A stretch of 64,000 nucleotides of DNA from Lysobacterales bacterium (GCA_016718605.1 JADKCY010000003.1:248001-312000), one strand, 5' to 3'. Shown: positions 18,395-27,280, counted from the stretch's first letter. The notes: generated by a model from the sequence alone, not told the origin. Numbers and translations are program-made.

Positions 18395-21300
18395 GGTTGC
18401 GCCTCGTTGGGCTGTTTACGTTTCAGGAACACGTAGTAGAGCAAGGGGATCACCACCAAGGTCAGCACCGTACTGACCAAGATGCCGAAGATCAGGGCGA
18501 TGGCGAGGCCATTGAAAATGGGGTCATCCAGAATGAACAGCGCGCCCAGCATTGCCGCCAATGCGGTCAGCGCAATCGGCTGCGCGCGCACGGCGCAGGC
18601 GTCGATCACGGCGTCATCGAGTCGACGTCCGGTCGCGAGTTCGCTGTTAATGAAATCCACCAGCAGGATCGAGTTGCGCACGATGATGCCTGCCAACGCA
18701 ATCATGCCGATCATGCTGGTCGCCGTGAACTGCGCGCCCAGCAAGGCATGCCCGGGCATGACCCCGATTACCGTCAGCGGTATCGGCGCCATGATGATCA
18801 AGGGCACGACATAGCTGCGAAACTGGGCGACGACCAGCAGATAGATCAGCACCATACCGACCGCATAGGCAATGCCCATGTCACGGAATGTCTCATAGGT
18901 GATCTGCCACTCGCCATCCCACTTGATGCCGAAGTCGGCCGTTGACTCCGGTTGGGCAATGAAATACTGCTTGATGTCATAGCCTGCCAAGGTGGCGTCG
19001 CCCAACTGCCCGACCACGTCGAACATACCGTACAAGGGACTGTCCAGCGCACCTGCCTCGTCCGCCATGACATACACCACCGGTAGCAGATCTTTGTGGT
19101 AGATCGCGTTTTCCCAAGCCACGCGCTGCACTGTGACGACTTCGGACAAGGGGATCAAACGGCCATCCTGAGTGCGAACTCGCAAGGCAAGCAACTGATC
19201 CATGCTGGCTTGGTCACCCGCCGGCAGACGCAAACGCACCGGCACCGGATACTTTGACGCGCCATCCCGCAGATAGGTGGCGTCATCGCCCGACAATCCC
19301 GTCCGCAAGGCTTGCGCAATCGCTGCCTGACTCACGCCCATCTGTGCCGCACGGGCGCGATCCACCAGAACGAGGTCGCGTGCCGATTCCGATTCGACCG
19401 TGGTGTCGATGTCGACCAAGCCCTCAGTCGCTTCGAACTTGCTGATCAATTCACGTGCGATCGCGCGCGCGGTCGCCTGATCCGGGCCGTAGATTTCTGC
19501 CACTAGCGGCGACATCACCGGTGGTCCGGGCGGGACTTCGACCACTTTCACCGAGGCGCCATAGCGTTTGCCGATCTCAGCAAGTTGCGGGCGAACTGCC
19601 CGCGCAATCTCGTGACTCTTGCGCGCACGATCATGCTTGTCGACCAGGTTGACTTGCAGATCGGCAACGATCGGGCCTTGACGCACGTAGTACTGGCGCA
19701 CCAACCCATTGAAATTGACCGGCCCGGAAGTCCCCGCGTAACCCTGATAGTCACTCACCTCTGGCAGTTCTGCGACAACGCCCGCCAATTCCTGCAGCAA
19801 CGCGTTGGTGCGTTCCAGCGTGCTGCCTTCCGGCATGTCCACGACCACCTGAAACTCTGATTTGTTGTCGAAAGGAAGCATTTTCAGCACGACCAACTGC
19901 ACGACGGCAAGGCCTGCTGACAAGACCAGTGCCACCGCAATACCCGCCCACAACCCGTTTCGACGTCGTCCACCTTTTGTCGTGTCCAGGAAGGGGCGCA
20001 TGATCTTGTCAAACACGCCGTGCAGTCGCGCCGCGACGCCGGTTCCATGCCCGTGGGATTCGCCGTGCGCAGGCGCGCCGAGATGACGCGACAGCAACTT
20101 CAATGACAGCCATGGCGTGACGATCAATGCCACCGCCAACGACAGCAGCATGCCGACCGAGGCATTGATCGGAATTGGCCGCATGTACGGGCCCATGAGT
20201 CCGGTCACGAAGGCCATCGGCAGCAGCGCCGCAATGACGGTGAAGGTCGCCAGAATGGTGGGGCTGCCGACCTCGTCTACTGCCGGCGGAATCGCCTCGA
20301 ACAAAGTTCGCCCACCTTTCGCCATGTGACGATGGATGTTCTCAACCACGACGATGGCGTCGTCAACCAGAATGCCAATGGAGAAAATCAGTGCGAAAAG
20401 CGATACCCGATTGATCGTGAATCCCATCGCCCAGCTGGCGAACAAGGTCAGCGCGAGGGTGATGATGACCGCTGCGCCAACGACGATGGCTTCGCGCCAG
20501 CCCAATGCGAATAGCACCAGCAAGACCACCGCCATGGTTGCAAACACCAGCTTCTGAATCAGCTTGATCGCCTTGTCATTGGCCGTCTTGCCGTAGTCGC
20601 GCGTGACAGTCACTTCCACGCCTTCAGGAATGACACTGCCGCGGAGAATCTCGACTCGATGCTCGATCGCCTTGGTGATATCCGCCGCATTGGCACCGGG
20701 CTTCTTTGCCACCGCAATCGTTACCGCTGGCGCAATGCCTTGCTCGGGGCCACCTTGGCCTGATGGCACGCCGTGCCACACGTACTGCGTCGGCCGATCG
20801 GCACCACGCCGCACTGTCGCAACATCCGAGAGAAACAGTGGTTTGCCGTCCCGCAGCCCGATGACCAACTCCGCAACCTGGCGCGCATCGGCAAGATAGG
20901 TACCCGCGGTTAGAGGCACTTGACCCTCGGGCCCGATCCGATCACCGGCTTGGGTGACCACATTACTTGCCATGAGCGCATTGGACAGATCAGCAATATC
21001 CATTCCGTAAGCGGCCAATCGGGTGGCATCCAGTTCCACCACCACTGCGCGATCGGGCGCGCCAATGGTGTAGACATCGCGGGTACCAGGTACGCGCTTC
21101 AGTTCGGCTTCGAGCGTGTGCGCCACTTCGGCGACATCGGTCGCGCCGCGCGCGGGGTCGTCTGTCCAAATGGTGAGCCCCATCACCGGCACGTCATCGA
21201 TACCCATCGGGCGCACCAATGGCTGTCCCACACCAAGGCCCTGCGGCGACCAGTCGAGATTCGAATAGATCTGGTTGTAGAGCCGCACAAGTGCGTCGGC

Positions 21301-21639
21301 GCGGGGCACGCCAACATCGAACTCCACGGTTGTCATCGACACACCAGGGCGAGATACCGAGTAGACGTGCTTGATGCCGTCGATCTCGGACAGCACTTGC
21401 TCCAGCGGTACGCTGATCAGGTTTTCGACATCATCAACTGGCGCACCGGGAAACGGCACGGTCACATTGGCCATCGTCACATCGATCTGCGGCTCTTCTT
21501 CGCGCGGCGTGATCATCACCGCAACCATGCCAAGCAGCAGGCCGGCAATAGCCAGAATCGGGGTCAACGGATTGGACTGAAAAGCCGCCGCCAAACGTCC
21601 CGAAATCCCCATGTGCCCCGCGCCTTCGCGCTCGCTCAT
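18391..21639 (-). CDS. RND efflux pump inner-membrane permease (AcrB/HAE family)
   Basis: A 1082-residue RND transporter with the usual two-fold repeat: 12 membrane helices and two large periplasmic loops. Near the N-terminus LLGMVAVMITPREEEPQIDV and FPGAPVDDVENLISVPLEQ are family signatures. ILVDDAIVVVENIHRHM in TM4 gives the proton-relay Asp pair. The second half has GMIALAGIIVRNSILLVDFIN. The start overlaps the adaptor stop by ATGA, and its stop overlaps trxC. No outer-membrane TolC-type gene is present here, so it probably uses one from elsewhere. Substrate is unknown; the operon suggests sulfur species or their conjugates. Confidence 0.9.
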   Translation of the reverse strand: MSEREGAGHMGISGRLAAAFQSNPLTPILAIAGLLLGMVAVMITPREEEPQIDVTMANVTVPFPGAPVDDVENLISVPLEQVLSEIDGIKHVYSVSRPGVSMTTVEFDVGVPRADALVRLYNQIYSNLDWSPQGLGVGQPLVRPMGIDDVPVMGLTIWTDDPARGATDVAEVAHTLEAELKRVPGTRDVYTIGAPDRAVVVELDATRLAAYGMDIADLSNALMASNVVTQAGDRIGPEGQVPLTAGTYLADARQVAELVIGLRDGKPLFLSDVATVRRGADRPTQYVWHGVPSGQGGPEQGIAPAVTIAVAKKPGANAADITKAIEHRVEILRGSVIPEGVEVTVTRDYGKTANDKAIKLIQKLVFATMAVVLLVLFALGWREAIVVGAAVIITLALTLFASWAMGFTINRVSLFALIFSIGILVDDAIVVVENIHRHMAKGGRTLFEAIPPAVDEVGSPTILATFTVIAALLPMAFVTGLMGPYMRPIPINASVGMLLSLAVALIVTPWLSLKLLSRHLGAPAHGESHGHGTGVAARLHGVFDKIMRPFLDTTKGGRRRNGLWAGIAVALVLSAGLAVVQLVVLKMLPFDNKSEFQVVVDMPEGSTLERTNALLQELAGVVAELPEVSDYQGYAGTSGPVNFNGLVRQYYVRQGPIVADLQVNLVDKHDRARKSHEIARAVRPQLAEIGKRYGASVKVVEVPPGPPVMSPLVAEIYGPDQATARAIARELISKFEATEGLVDIDTTVESESARDLVLVDRARAAQMGVSQAAIAQALRTGLSGDDATYLRDGASKYPVPVRLRLPAGDQASMDQLLALRVRTQDGRLIPLSEVVTVQRVAWENAIYHKDLLPVVYVMADEAGALDSPLYGMFDVVGQLGDATLAGYDIKQYFIAQPESTADFGIKWDGEWQITYETFRDMGIAYAVGMVLIYLLVVAQFRSYVVPLIIMAPIPLTVIGVMPGHALLGAQFTATSMIGMIALAGIIVRNSILLVDFINSELATGRRLDDAVIDACAVRAQPIALTALAAMLGALFILDDPIFNGLAIALIFGILVSTVLTLVVIPLLYYVFLKRKQPNEAQP

Positions 21640-22721
21640 TGCGCCGACTCCTGCGCGTGCAAGCGCGACAGATAGACGCCTGCCGCCACAGGGTCGGCCG
21701 CCAGTGCATCACCCGCAGCCAATCCAGCCAGCACTTCCACTTCGTTACCAAAACGATGTCCAAGACGAATCTGACGCAGGCTCACCCGACCGTCGCTGAC
21801 CACGTACACCGCGGTGACCTCGCTGCGACGAACCAGTGCCGACTCGGGCACCATCAGGCGTTCTGATTCGCCAATGACAAAGGCGGCCTTGGCGGTCATT
21901 CCCGGCTGCAACCCGGTTTCTGCTTGCGGCAATTCCAGACGCACACTGAAGGTGTGCGTGGTGGCATCGGCATAGGGAAAAACGATCACTTGTTCGGCAT
22001 CAATGCGCTTGCCATCTGCGAGCACCAGTGCTGCTTTGGCATGTTCGCGAATCGCCGCCATATCGCTTTGCGGGATTTGCACGTTGACGCGCAGCTTGTC
22101 CAGCGATAGCCCGGAAATTAACGGCTGACCCGGATTGACTGCCTCGCCCACTTCGACATGCCGCTCGGTCACGATGCCGGAGTACGGCGCACGCACCACG
22201 GTGTAGTCCACCTGTTCATTGGCGGCACGCACCGCCGCCTTAGCAGAGTCATGTTGCGCTTTGGCCGCATCACGGCGTGCCGTCGCTTGATCCAACTGCG
22301 CTTTCGAAACGAGTTGGCGGCCAAATATCTCACTGACTCGCTTGAAATCCGACTCTGCCTCGTCCATGGCGGCCTTCGCTGCCGCCAGGGCAGCCTGCGC
22401 CTGACGGATACCGGATTGCTGCTCGACATCCGTGAACCGCAGAATGACATCACCCGTTTTCACGTAGTCGTTGACGTCCACAGCGATCTCGCGAACACGG
22501 CCACCTGTCTGAGCTGACAGGGTGGCCTGGTTCACCGCTTCGATGACGCCATCCCAAATGCGCTCGCGCTGCGCGGATACCGGCGAGACAGTCAAGGTGG
22601 CAAACGGCAACTCACCCGTTGCCTTAGCCACTGTCAGCTTGGACTCGTCACCGCAGGCCGTCAGGCCAAAGAGCAGTGCACTGGCCAAGGCCAGCGCACT
22701 CAGTCGGGTTCGCATCTGCAT
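21636..22721 (-). CDS. RND periplasmic adaptor (membrane fusion) lipoprotein
   Basis: A 361-residue adaptor. The start at 22721 is chosen for its AAGGA ribosome site and for the signal peptide that then ends in lipobox LTAC. QATLSAQTGGRVREIAVDVNDYVKTGD is the biotinyl-lipoyl-like half motif, a coiled-coil hairpin follows at about residues 105-160, and VDYTVVRAPYSGIVTERHVEVGE closes the lipoyl domain. It links the RND pump to an outer-membrane channel. It begins 10 nt after the DUF2892 gene. Confidence 0.9.
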   Translation of the reverse strand: MQMRTRLSALALASALLFGLTACGDESKLTVAKATGELPFATLTVSPVSAQRERIWDGVIEAVNQATLSAQTGGRVREIAVDVNDYVKTGDVILRFTDVEQQSGIRQAQAALAAAKAAMDEAESDFKRVSEIFGRQLVSKAQLDQATARRDAAKAQHDSAKAAVRAANEQVDYTVVRAPYSGIVTERHVEVGEAVNPGQPLISGLSLDKLRVNVQIPQSDMAAIREHAKAALVLADGKRIDAEQVIVFPYADATTHTFSVRLELPQAETGLQPGMTAKAAFVIGESERLMVPESALVRRSEVTAVYVVSDGRVSLRQIRLGHRFGNEVEVLAGLAAGDALAADPVAAGVYLSRLHAQESAQ

Positions 22722-22731
22722 GGCGCTTTCC

Positions 22732-22935
22732 TTACTTGAACGCGCAACCGGCTTTGACGCCGAACTTGCCAAGAATCATCGCCGCCGGACAGAAGCCGGT
22801 GAACGCCGACTGCAGAAGATTCAAGCCCACAAAGGCGGTCAGCAACAACCAGTACGGCGACACGTAGTGGCCCAGCGCAAGGCTGACCAAGATCATCACG
22901 CCTGCAAAGGCGAAGATGGCACGATCAAGATTCAT
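22732..22935 (-). CDS. DUF2892 (YgaP-type) small membrane protein
   Basis: A 67-residue membrane protein with two hydrophobic segments (about 7-20 and 29-45) and the motif LLQSAFTGFCPAAMILGKFG, diagnostic of DUF2892. In E. coli YgaP the same membrane module follows a rhodanese domain; here it stands alone, while two rhodanese genes lie on the opposite strand of the locus. The Cys in TGFCP and the C-terminal Cys may take part in sulfur transfer. It lies 25 nt after sqr and 10 nt before the RND adaptor. Confidence 0.85.
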   Translation of the reverse strand: MNLDRAIFAFAGVMILVSLALGHYVSPYWLLLTAFVGLNLLQSAFTGFCPAAMILGKFGVKAGCAFK

Positions 22936-22960
22936 CTGAACTCTCCAGTAGGAAACGCAA

Positions 22961-24229
22961 TCACTTCAAACGCATGATGCCCAGCGCCTTGAGCACGTAC
23001 TTCTCGTAAACAGGCTCGTTGTTGCCGGACTTCACTTTGAACAGGAAGTACTTCTCGAAGGCGATCTTGGCCAGATGCACCCATTTACCCACTTTTGCCC
23101 ACGTCACATTGCGCGGCGGAATCTGCGGCAAGGCGACAAACGCGGCGCCGGTATCGCCCATATCTGCCAGACAGATGGCGTTCCAAGTGGCAACGGCCTC
23201 AACCGGTTTGCCGGTCAGCTCGGCTTTGATGTTGTCGACGATGGCGGTCACCATCGACTCGATCATGAAACCCGTCTTGGGCGCACCGGTTGGCACCGGT
23301 GTGGGTTCAACCGGCGGAATGGCAACGCAGACACCTGCCGAATAGACATTCGCGTACTTTGGGTTGCGCTGATGCTTGTCGATCAACACGAAGCCACGCG
23401 GATTGCACATCTCGGGAGCGGTGCGAACGGCGTCCACGCCAGTAAACGCCGGCAGGATCATCGAATACTTGAACGGCAACGTGTGCTCGCGCAGCGGCTT
23501 TCCATCGGCATCCATCTCCTGCACGGCCATCTCGCCATCACGCACTTCGGTGATCTTGGAATTGACCACCCATTTGATATGACGCTGGCGGAATTCGCCT
23601 TCGAGCAAGCCTTTCGAATCACCGACGCCGCCCAGACCCATGTGACCGACATAGGGCTCGCTGCTGACATAGGTCATTGGCACCTTGTCGCGGATCTTGC
23701 GCTTACGCAGGTCCGCATCAAGGATCATGATGAACTCGTAAGCTGGCCCGAAGCAGCTCGCGCCTTGTGCAGCGCCGACCACGATTGGACCCGGATTCTT
23801 GACGAATTCCTGATAGGCCATCCAGCCTTCCAGCGCGTGTGGTGTGGTGCAGACCGAGTGGGTGTGACCGTCCGGACCCAAGCCGGGAATTTCGTCAAAG
23901 GCCAATCGTGGGCCGGTGGTGATGACGAGGTAGTCATACTCCATCCGATGTCCATCGCGCAGGATGATGGCGTTCTCGGCAGGCTTCAGTTCTTGCGCCC
24001 CGACAGGATTGAAGGCGATACCCTTCTTGGCGAGGTACTGACCGATGTTGACCTGGATGTCACTCGGTTTGCGCCAACCCACCGCCACCCATGGATTGGA
24101 CGGCGTGAACGAAAAAAGTGGGGTGTCGCCCACGACGGAAATGCTGTGTTCCTTGCCCAGCGCGGCGCGCAGTTCATAAGCCATGCTGGTGCCGCCGATG
24201 CCCCCACCCAGTACAACGATCTTAGCCAT
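22961..24229 (-). CDS. sqr: Sulfide:quinone oxidoreductase
   Basis: A 422-residue FAD enzyme that oxidises sulfide to sulfane sulfur and feeds electrons to quinone. GGGIGGTS (8-15) is the dinucleotide motif right at the start chosen (24229). Three cysteines, C127 (HSVCTTPHA), C159 (GASCFGPAYEF) and C353 (CLADMGDTGAAF), have nearly the spacing of the catalytic Cys128/160/356 of the Acidithiobacillus ferrooxidans enzyme, so I expect true SQR activity. C-terminal helices give peripheral membrane binding. It heads the minus-strand eight-gene operon and faces the rhodanese/ArsR operon across a 247-nt control region. Confidence 0.92.
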   Translation of the reverse strand: MAKIVVLGGGIGGTSMAYELRAALGKEHSISVVGDTPLFSFTPSNPWVAVGWRKPSDIQVNIGQYLAKKGIAFNPVGAQELKPAENAIILRDGHRMEYDYLVITTGPRLAFDEIPGLGPDGHTHSVCTTPHALEGWMAYQEFVKNPGPIVVGAAQGASCFGPAYEFIMILDADLRKRKIRDKVPMTYVSSEPYVGHMGLGGVGDSKGLLEGEFRQRHIKWVVNSKITEVRDGEMAVQEMDADGKPLREHTLPFKYSMILPAFTGVDAVRTAPEMCNPRGFVLIDKHQRNPKYANVYSAGVCVAIPPVEPTPVPTGAPKTGFMIESMVTAIVDNIKAELTGKPVEAVATWNAICLADMGDTGAAFVALPQIPPRNVTWAKVGKWVHLAKIAFEKYFLFKVKSGNNEPVYEKYVLKALGIMRLK

Positions 24230-24416
24230 GTGACGTGTCTCCCTCTCCCCGGCCGAAAGATGTGTCACGCTCTTGCCGGAAGGGCGAGCACTGTTTTTTA
24301 TACGCCGATTTCACAACATCAGCAGATTACCCGCCATCGACCACGCGGATATCACTTGCCGTAGCGACACATGAGCCACTGCCGTGGAGTAATTTCGGCG
24401 AACGCAGTATGCTTGA

Positions 24417-24449
24417 TTGGCGCTAATTTAGTTTGCACTTATATTAGTG
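24417..24449 (+). promoter_or_regulatory. Promoter with operator-like inverted repeat before the rhodanese-ArsR operon
   Basis: TTGGCG (24417-24422) and TATATT (24440-24445) are spaced by 17 nt and make a good sigma-70 promoter. The -10 box sits exactly between CACT (24436-24439) and AGTG (24446-24449), an inverted repeat, where a dimeric ArsR repressor could block polymerase. An AGGAG ribosome site and the rhodanese ATG follow at 24477. Confidence 0.55.
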
Positions 24450-24476
24450 TCAACTCATATTTACAGGAGAGCCCCG

Positions 24477-24866
24477 ATGTCCCTTTCCGCAAGCGACTTG
24501 GTCGCTGCTGCCAAGACTCGCATCACTGAGGTAAGCGTCGACGCATTTGCTGCCGAAGAGCACCGTGATGATGTCTTGATTGATGTGCGTGAGCCGGCCG
24601 AGTTTGAGATGGGCCATCTCGCTGGTGCGATCAACATTCCACGCGGCGTTCTGGAATTTCAAGTTGAAGCACATCCGGCGATGGCATGCGCCACTGATCC
24701 GGCACTGGCATTGCGCAGTCGTGGCATCACGCTTTACTGCCGCACCGGCGGGCGTTCTGCGCTCGCAGCCGAGGCATTGCAGCAGATGGGCTTCAGCAAC
24801 GTTCGCTCGATGGCCGGCGGTATCACTGCGTGGACCGAGCGCGGCCAGCCGGTTACGACGCGCTGA
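24477..24866 (+). CDS. Rhodanese-like sulfurtransferase
   Basis: A 129-residue single-domain rhodanese. LIDVREPAEFEMGHLAGAINIPRG is the CH2A-type opening, and YCRTGGRSA holds catalytic C88, which carries a persulfide. The start at 24477 follows an AGGAG ribosome site; a longer frame upstream lacks one. It is the first gene of a plus-strand operon with the ArsR regulator 6 nt downstream. It probably takes sulfane sulfur made by SQR to thiols. Confidence 0.92.
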   Translation: MSLSASDLVAAAKTRITEVSVDAFAAEEHRDDVLIDVREPAEFEMGHLAGAINIPRGVLEFQVEAHPAMACATDPALALRSRGITLYCRTGGRSALAAEALQQMGFSNVRSMAGGITAWTERGQPVTTR

Positions 24867-24872
24867 ACTGCC

Positions 24873-25223
24873 ATGAATGCCGAACAGATCGAACACTCAC
24901 GCGCACTGGTGGCCTCGGAAGCAGCCGAAATGCGAGATCACGCCAGTGACGCGTCGCGACTGCTTAAGGCGATTGCCAACGACCGCCGCCTGATGATCCT
25001 TTGCATGTTGGCCGACGGCGAGCAGGCGGTCGGTGACATCAATGCTGGCATGGACCTGTCGCAATCCGCTCTGTCGCAGCACCTGGCTGTGCTGCGTGAA
25101 GAAGGATTGGTGAAGACCCGTCGCAACGCACAAACAATTTACTACTCACTGGCCGATGGTCCGGTTCACGACATCATCGCTGTGCTGCATCGGATCTACT
25201 GCGGAGGAGGCGCCAAGATATGA
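24873..25223 (+). CDS. ArsR-family persulfide-sensing repressor (BigR/SqrR/YgaV type)
   Basis: A 116-residue winged-helix repressor. DLSQSALSQHLAVLREEGLVKTRR is the recognition helix and wing. Two cysteines, C44 (RLMILCML) and C110 (HRIYCGGG), are 66 residues apart, the same spacing as C42/C108 of BigR and C41/C107 of SqrR, which form a tetrasulfide or disulfide bridge on exposure to sulfane sulfur and then release DNA. Metal-site motifs of ArsR or SmtB are absent. It sits between two rhodaneses opposite sqr and likely controls both strands. Its stop overlaps the next ATG. Confidence 0.9.
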   Translation: MNAEQIEHSRALVASEAAEMRDHASDASRLLKAIANDRRLMILCMLADGEQAVGDINAGMDLSQSALSQHLAVLREEGLVKTRRNAQTIYYSLADGPVHDIIAVLHRIYCGGGAKI

Positions 25224-25597
25224 CCAACCCGATGGACTGGCTGAAACAGGTTTTCTCAGGGCAAGCAGGCGGCGTCGGACCGCGCGAGGCGGAGCAATTG
25301 CTGGCACGTGGTGTTGCCGCGATTGATGTTCGTGAAGCCAGCGAAGTCGCTGGTGGCATGATCGATCAAGCCAAACATGTGCCGCTGGGTGATGTGGATG
25401 CCTACGGCTGGAACGCACTGAAAAACGCTGGCATCGCTGCAGAGACTCGCGAGTTGCTCGTCGTATGCCGCAGCGGAATGCGATCGCAGCGCGCCATCGC
25501 CCGGTTGCGCAGTGAACGCGGTGATGTTGCCCTGATCAATCTGGATGGCGGTATGATCGCTTGGTGCAACGAGGGCTTGCCAACGCGACGTGGCTGA
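25220..25597 (+). CDS. Second rhodanese-like sulfurtransferase
   Basis: A 125-residue rhodanese domain with AIDVREASEVAGGMI and the active-site loop VCRSGMRSQ (C83). The ATG overlaps the ArsR stop (ATGA), so translation is coupled. A predicted amphipathic start (MDWLKQVFSG) may be a membrane anchor or only the first helix. The active loop differs from that of the first rhodanese (CRTGGRS), suggesting a different acceptor. A strong intrinsic terminator follows. Confidence 0.9.
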   Translation: MTNPMDWLKQVFSGQAGGVGPREAEQLLARGVAAIDVREASEVAGGMIDQAKHVPLGDVDAYGWNALKNAGIAAETRELLVVCRSGMRSQRAIARLRSERGDVALINLDGGMIAWCNEGLPTRRG

Positions 25598-25617
25598 CCT
25601 ACGTCATTGCAGTACGT

Positions 25618-25654
25618 CAGAAGGCGCATCCCGCAAAGATGCGCCTTCTGTTTT
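25618..25654 (+). terminator. Intrinsic terminator of rhodanese-ArsR operon
   Basis: Perfect 13-bp GC-rich stem (25618-25630 with 25638-25650), 7-nt loop, followed by TTTT. It ends the plus-strand operon and is well placed to stop it before the convergent gene. Confidence 0.88.
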
Positions 25655-25716
25655 GAAGCTGACTTCGCACGCATGGCGCAGAGCGCCCCAGCGCTGGTCG
25701 ATTGCAGCGTGACCGC

Positions 25717-26124
25717 TTAGAACAGATCGCCACCCGCAGAAAACGCGCGCTCGATGCGATCGCCAAGCCCACCGATTTCAAGCACCAGGCGATCAACTTC
25801 CGCACCGGTCAAACCCTCGTAAGGGCGGTTCTCGCAGAGCTGCAAATAGGTCAGTCCATCGAGTTCGGAAATGGCCAGATAACCTACACGTTGCTCCCAG
25901 TTGAACTTCAGTGCGCGCGCGAGATCGATACCCGTTGTCGGCGCCAGTGCGGTACTGACACGCAAAAACTTGCGTCCATCCTCATCCTCAAGTTCGGTCA
26001 GAAAAAGGCCCTGGTGACGTGCGCCATGGTTGAGCGTCAACTCTAGGCCAATCAAATAGGGCTCACTGCGCACCATCTGATACTGGCCATCCACATGGGC
26101 ACGGATTTGTTCGAAGTTCTGCAT
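25717..26124 (-). CDS. Hypothetical protein, possibly YbjN/CesT-chaperone fold
   Basis: A 135-residue soluble acidic protein without signal peptide or clear motif. The pattern of a compact alpha/beta domain with LELTLNHGARHQGLFLTELEDEDGR and FNWEQRVGYLAISELDG, plus a C-terminal helix ending DRIERAFS, recalls the YbjN/type III chaperone-like fold, but this is a weak resemblance. It has its own control region (26125-26228) shared with the divergent alkyltransferase-like gene. Coding is supported by the consistent frame; function is unknown. Confidence 0.7.
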   Translation of the reverse strand: MQNFEQIRAHVDGQYQMVRSEPYLIGLELTLNHGARHQGLFLTELEDEDGRKFLRVSTALAPTTGIDLARALKFNWEQRVGYLAISELDGLTYLQLCENRPYEGLTGAEVDRLVLEIGGLGDRIERAFSAGGDLF

Positions 26125-26228
26125 GGGGTAGATCGCCTCAAGTCATCATTCCAAGGACGCGCACCAGACAGCCCGGCCGCGACAGAGGCACAATGCTACC
26201 AGTGCGCATAGGTAGTTCGGGATGATCA

Positions 26229-26582
26229 ATGACAAATACCGCACCTGCTCTCAACGATAGCGCCGACATTCGTCGCACGCAGATCTGTGCTGCCATTCGC
26301 GCCATACCGCGGGGGGAGGTGCGTGCCTACGGTGAGGTTGCAAGCGCAGCAGGTCTGCCGGGACGCGCGCGCTTGGTTGCCAAGGTGCTGACGCAATCGA
26401 CTGCACATGATTTGCCGTGGCATCGCGTGCTCCGGGCGGATGGTCGGATAGCCTTCCCCGCAAACTCCGAACACTTCGAGATGCAACGCCGCCGCCTTCT
26501 GGCGGAGGGCGTCAGCGTCGTCAATGGCCGAATTGCAGCGCGTGCGGCGCGCGATCTGGATGCCATGCTGTGGCATCCCTGA
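26229..26582 (+). CDS. Alkyltransferase-like (ATL) DNA-binding protein
   Basis: A 117-residue protein equal to the C-terminal DNA-binding domain of O6-alkylguanine-DNA alkyltransferase. RGEVRAYGEVASAAGLPGRARLV includes the helix-turn-helix with the arginine finger, and DLPWHRVLRADGRIAFP is the active-site segment with Trp64 replacing the alkyl-acceptor Cys of PCHR. This is the hallmark of ATL proteins, which bind O6-alkylguanine without repairing it and pass it to nucleotide excision repair. It stands alone. Confidence 0.92.
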   Translation: MTNTAPALNDSADIRRTQICAAIRAIPRGEVRAYGEVASAAGLPGRARLVAKVLTQSTAHDLPWHRVLRADGRIAFPANSEHFEMQRRRLLAEGVSVVNGRIAARAARDLDAMLWHP

Positions 26583-26641
26583 CACGATCGATACGCGCCC
26601 GCCTGCTAAAGTGTCTCTGTTGCCATTGAAGAACCATCCGC

Positions 26642-27280
26642 ATGGATCGCATCCCGCCAGCCACTCGCGCCCTTCTGATCGTCAACACGCTGGTTTTCTT
26701 TGCCCAGCAGGTGTTCGGTGAAACCTGGCTGATCGACTTCATGCTTTGGCCGGCAGGTGATTGGCCGGCCGGCTATGCCGATGGCCAGCTAGTCACGGTG
26801 GGATTCATGCCATGGCAACTTCTGAGCTATGGATTCATCCACGGCGGACTCAGCCATCTCCTGTTCAATATGCTCGCCATCTACATGTTCGGCGCAGCGC
26901 TTGAGATGGTTTGGGGCAGTCGCCGCACACTGTTCTATGTGCTGGGCTGCATTTCGGGTGCCGGTCTGGTCCAGCTGCTGGTGGCCACGCAAGCGGCCAG
27001 CAACGGCGAGTTGTATCCCACCGTCGGTGCTTCTGGTGGCGTTTTTGGTGTACTGCTGGCTTTCGGAATGCTGTTTCCGAATCGACAAGTCATGCTGTTG
27101 ATTCCGCCGATTCCGATGAAAGCGAGCACTCTGGTCATCGTGTATGGCGTGCTGGAACTGCTGTTGGGCGTTACAGGCACACAATCGGGCGTCGCGCACT
27201 TTGCACACCTCGGTGGCATGGCTGCAGGGTTCCTGATCCTTCAGTACTGGCGAGGCCGCTGGCCGTTCAGACGGCGGTAA
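26642..27280 (+). CDS. Rhomboid intramembrane serine protease
   Basis: A 212-residue membrane protein with six predicted helices. GASGGVFG supplies the catalytic Ser (S131) at the start of helix 4, and AHFAHLGGMAAG the catalytic His (H189) in helix 6; FIHGGLSHLLFNMLAIYMFG is the HxxxN oxyanion region of helix 2. The family cleaves membrane proteins within or near their membrane segments. It lies 59 nt after the ATL gene and ends convergent with the GGDEF sensor. Confidence 0.93.
   Translation: MDRIPPATRALLIVNTLVFFAQQVFGETWLIDFMLWPAGDWPAGYADGQLVTVGFMPWQLLSYGFIHGGLSHLLFNMLAIYMFGAALEMVWGSRRTLFYVLGCISGAGLVQLLVATQAASNGELYPTVGASGGVFGVLLAFGMLFPNRQVMLLIPPIPMKASTLVIVYGVLELLLGVTGTQSGVAHFAHLGGMAAGFLILQYWRGRWPFRRR

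Noticed and set aside
23075..24364. Open frame of 429 codons antisense to sqr
   Set aside because: The minus strand encodes an SQR with all catalytic residues; the plus frame is rich in His, Arg and Gln without domain character.
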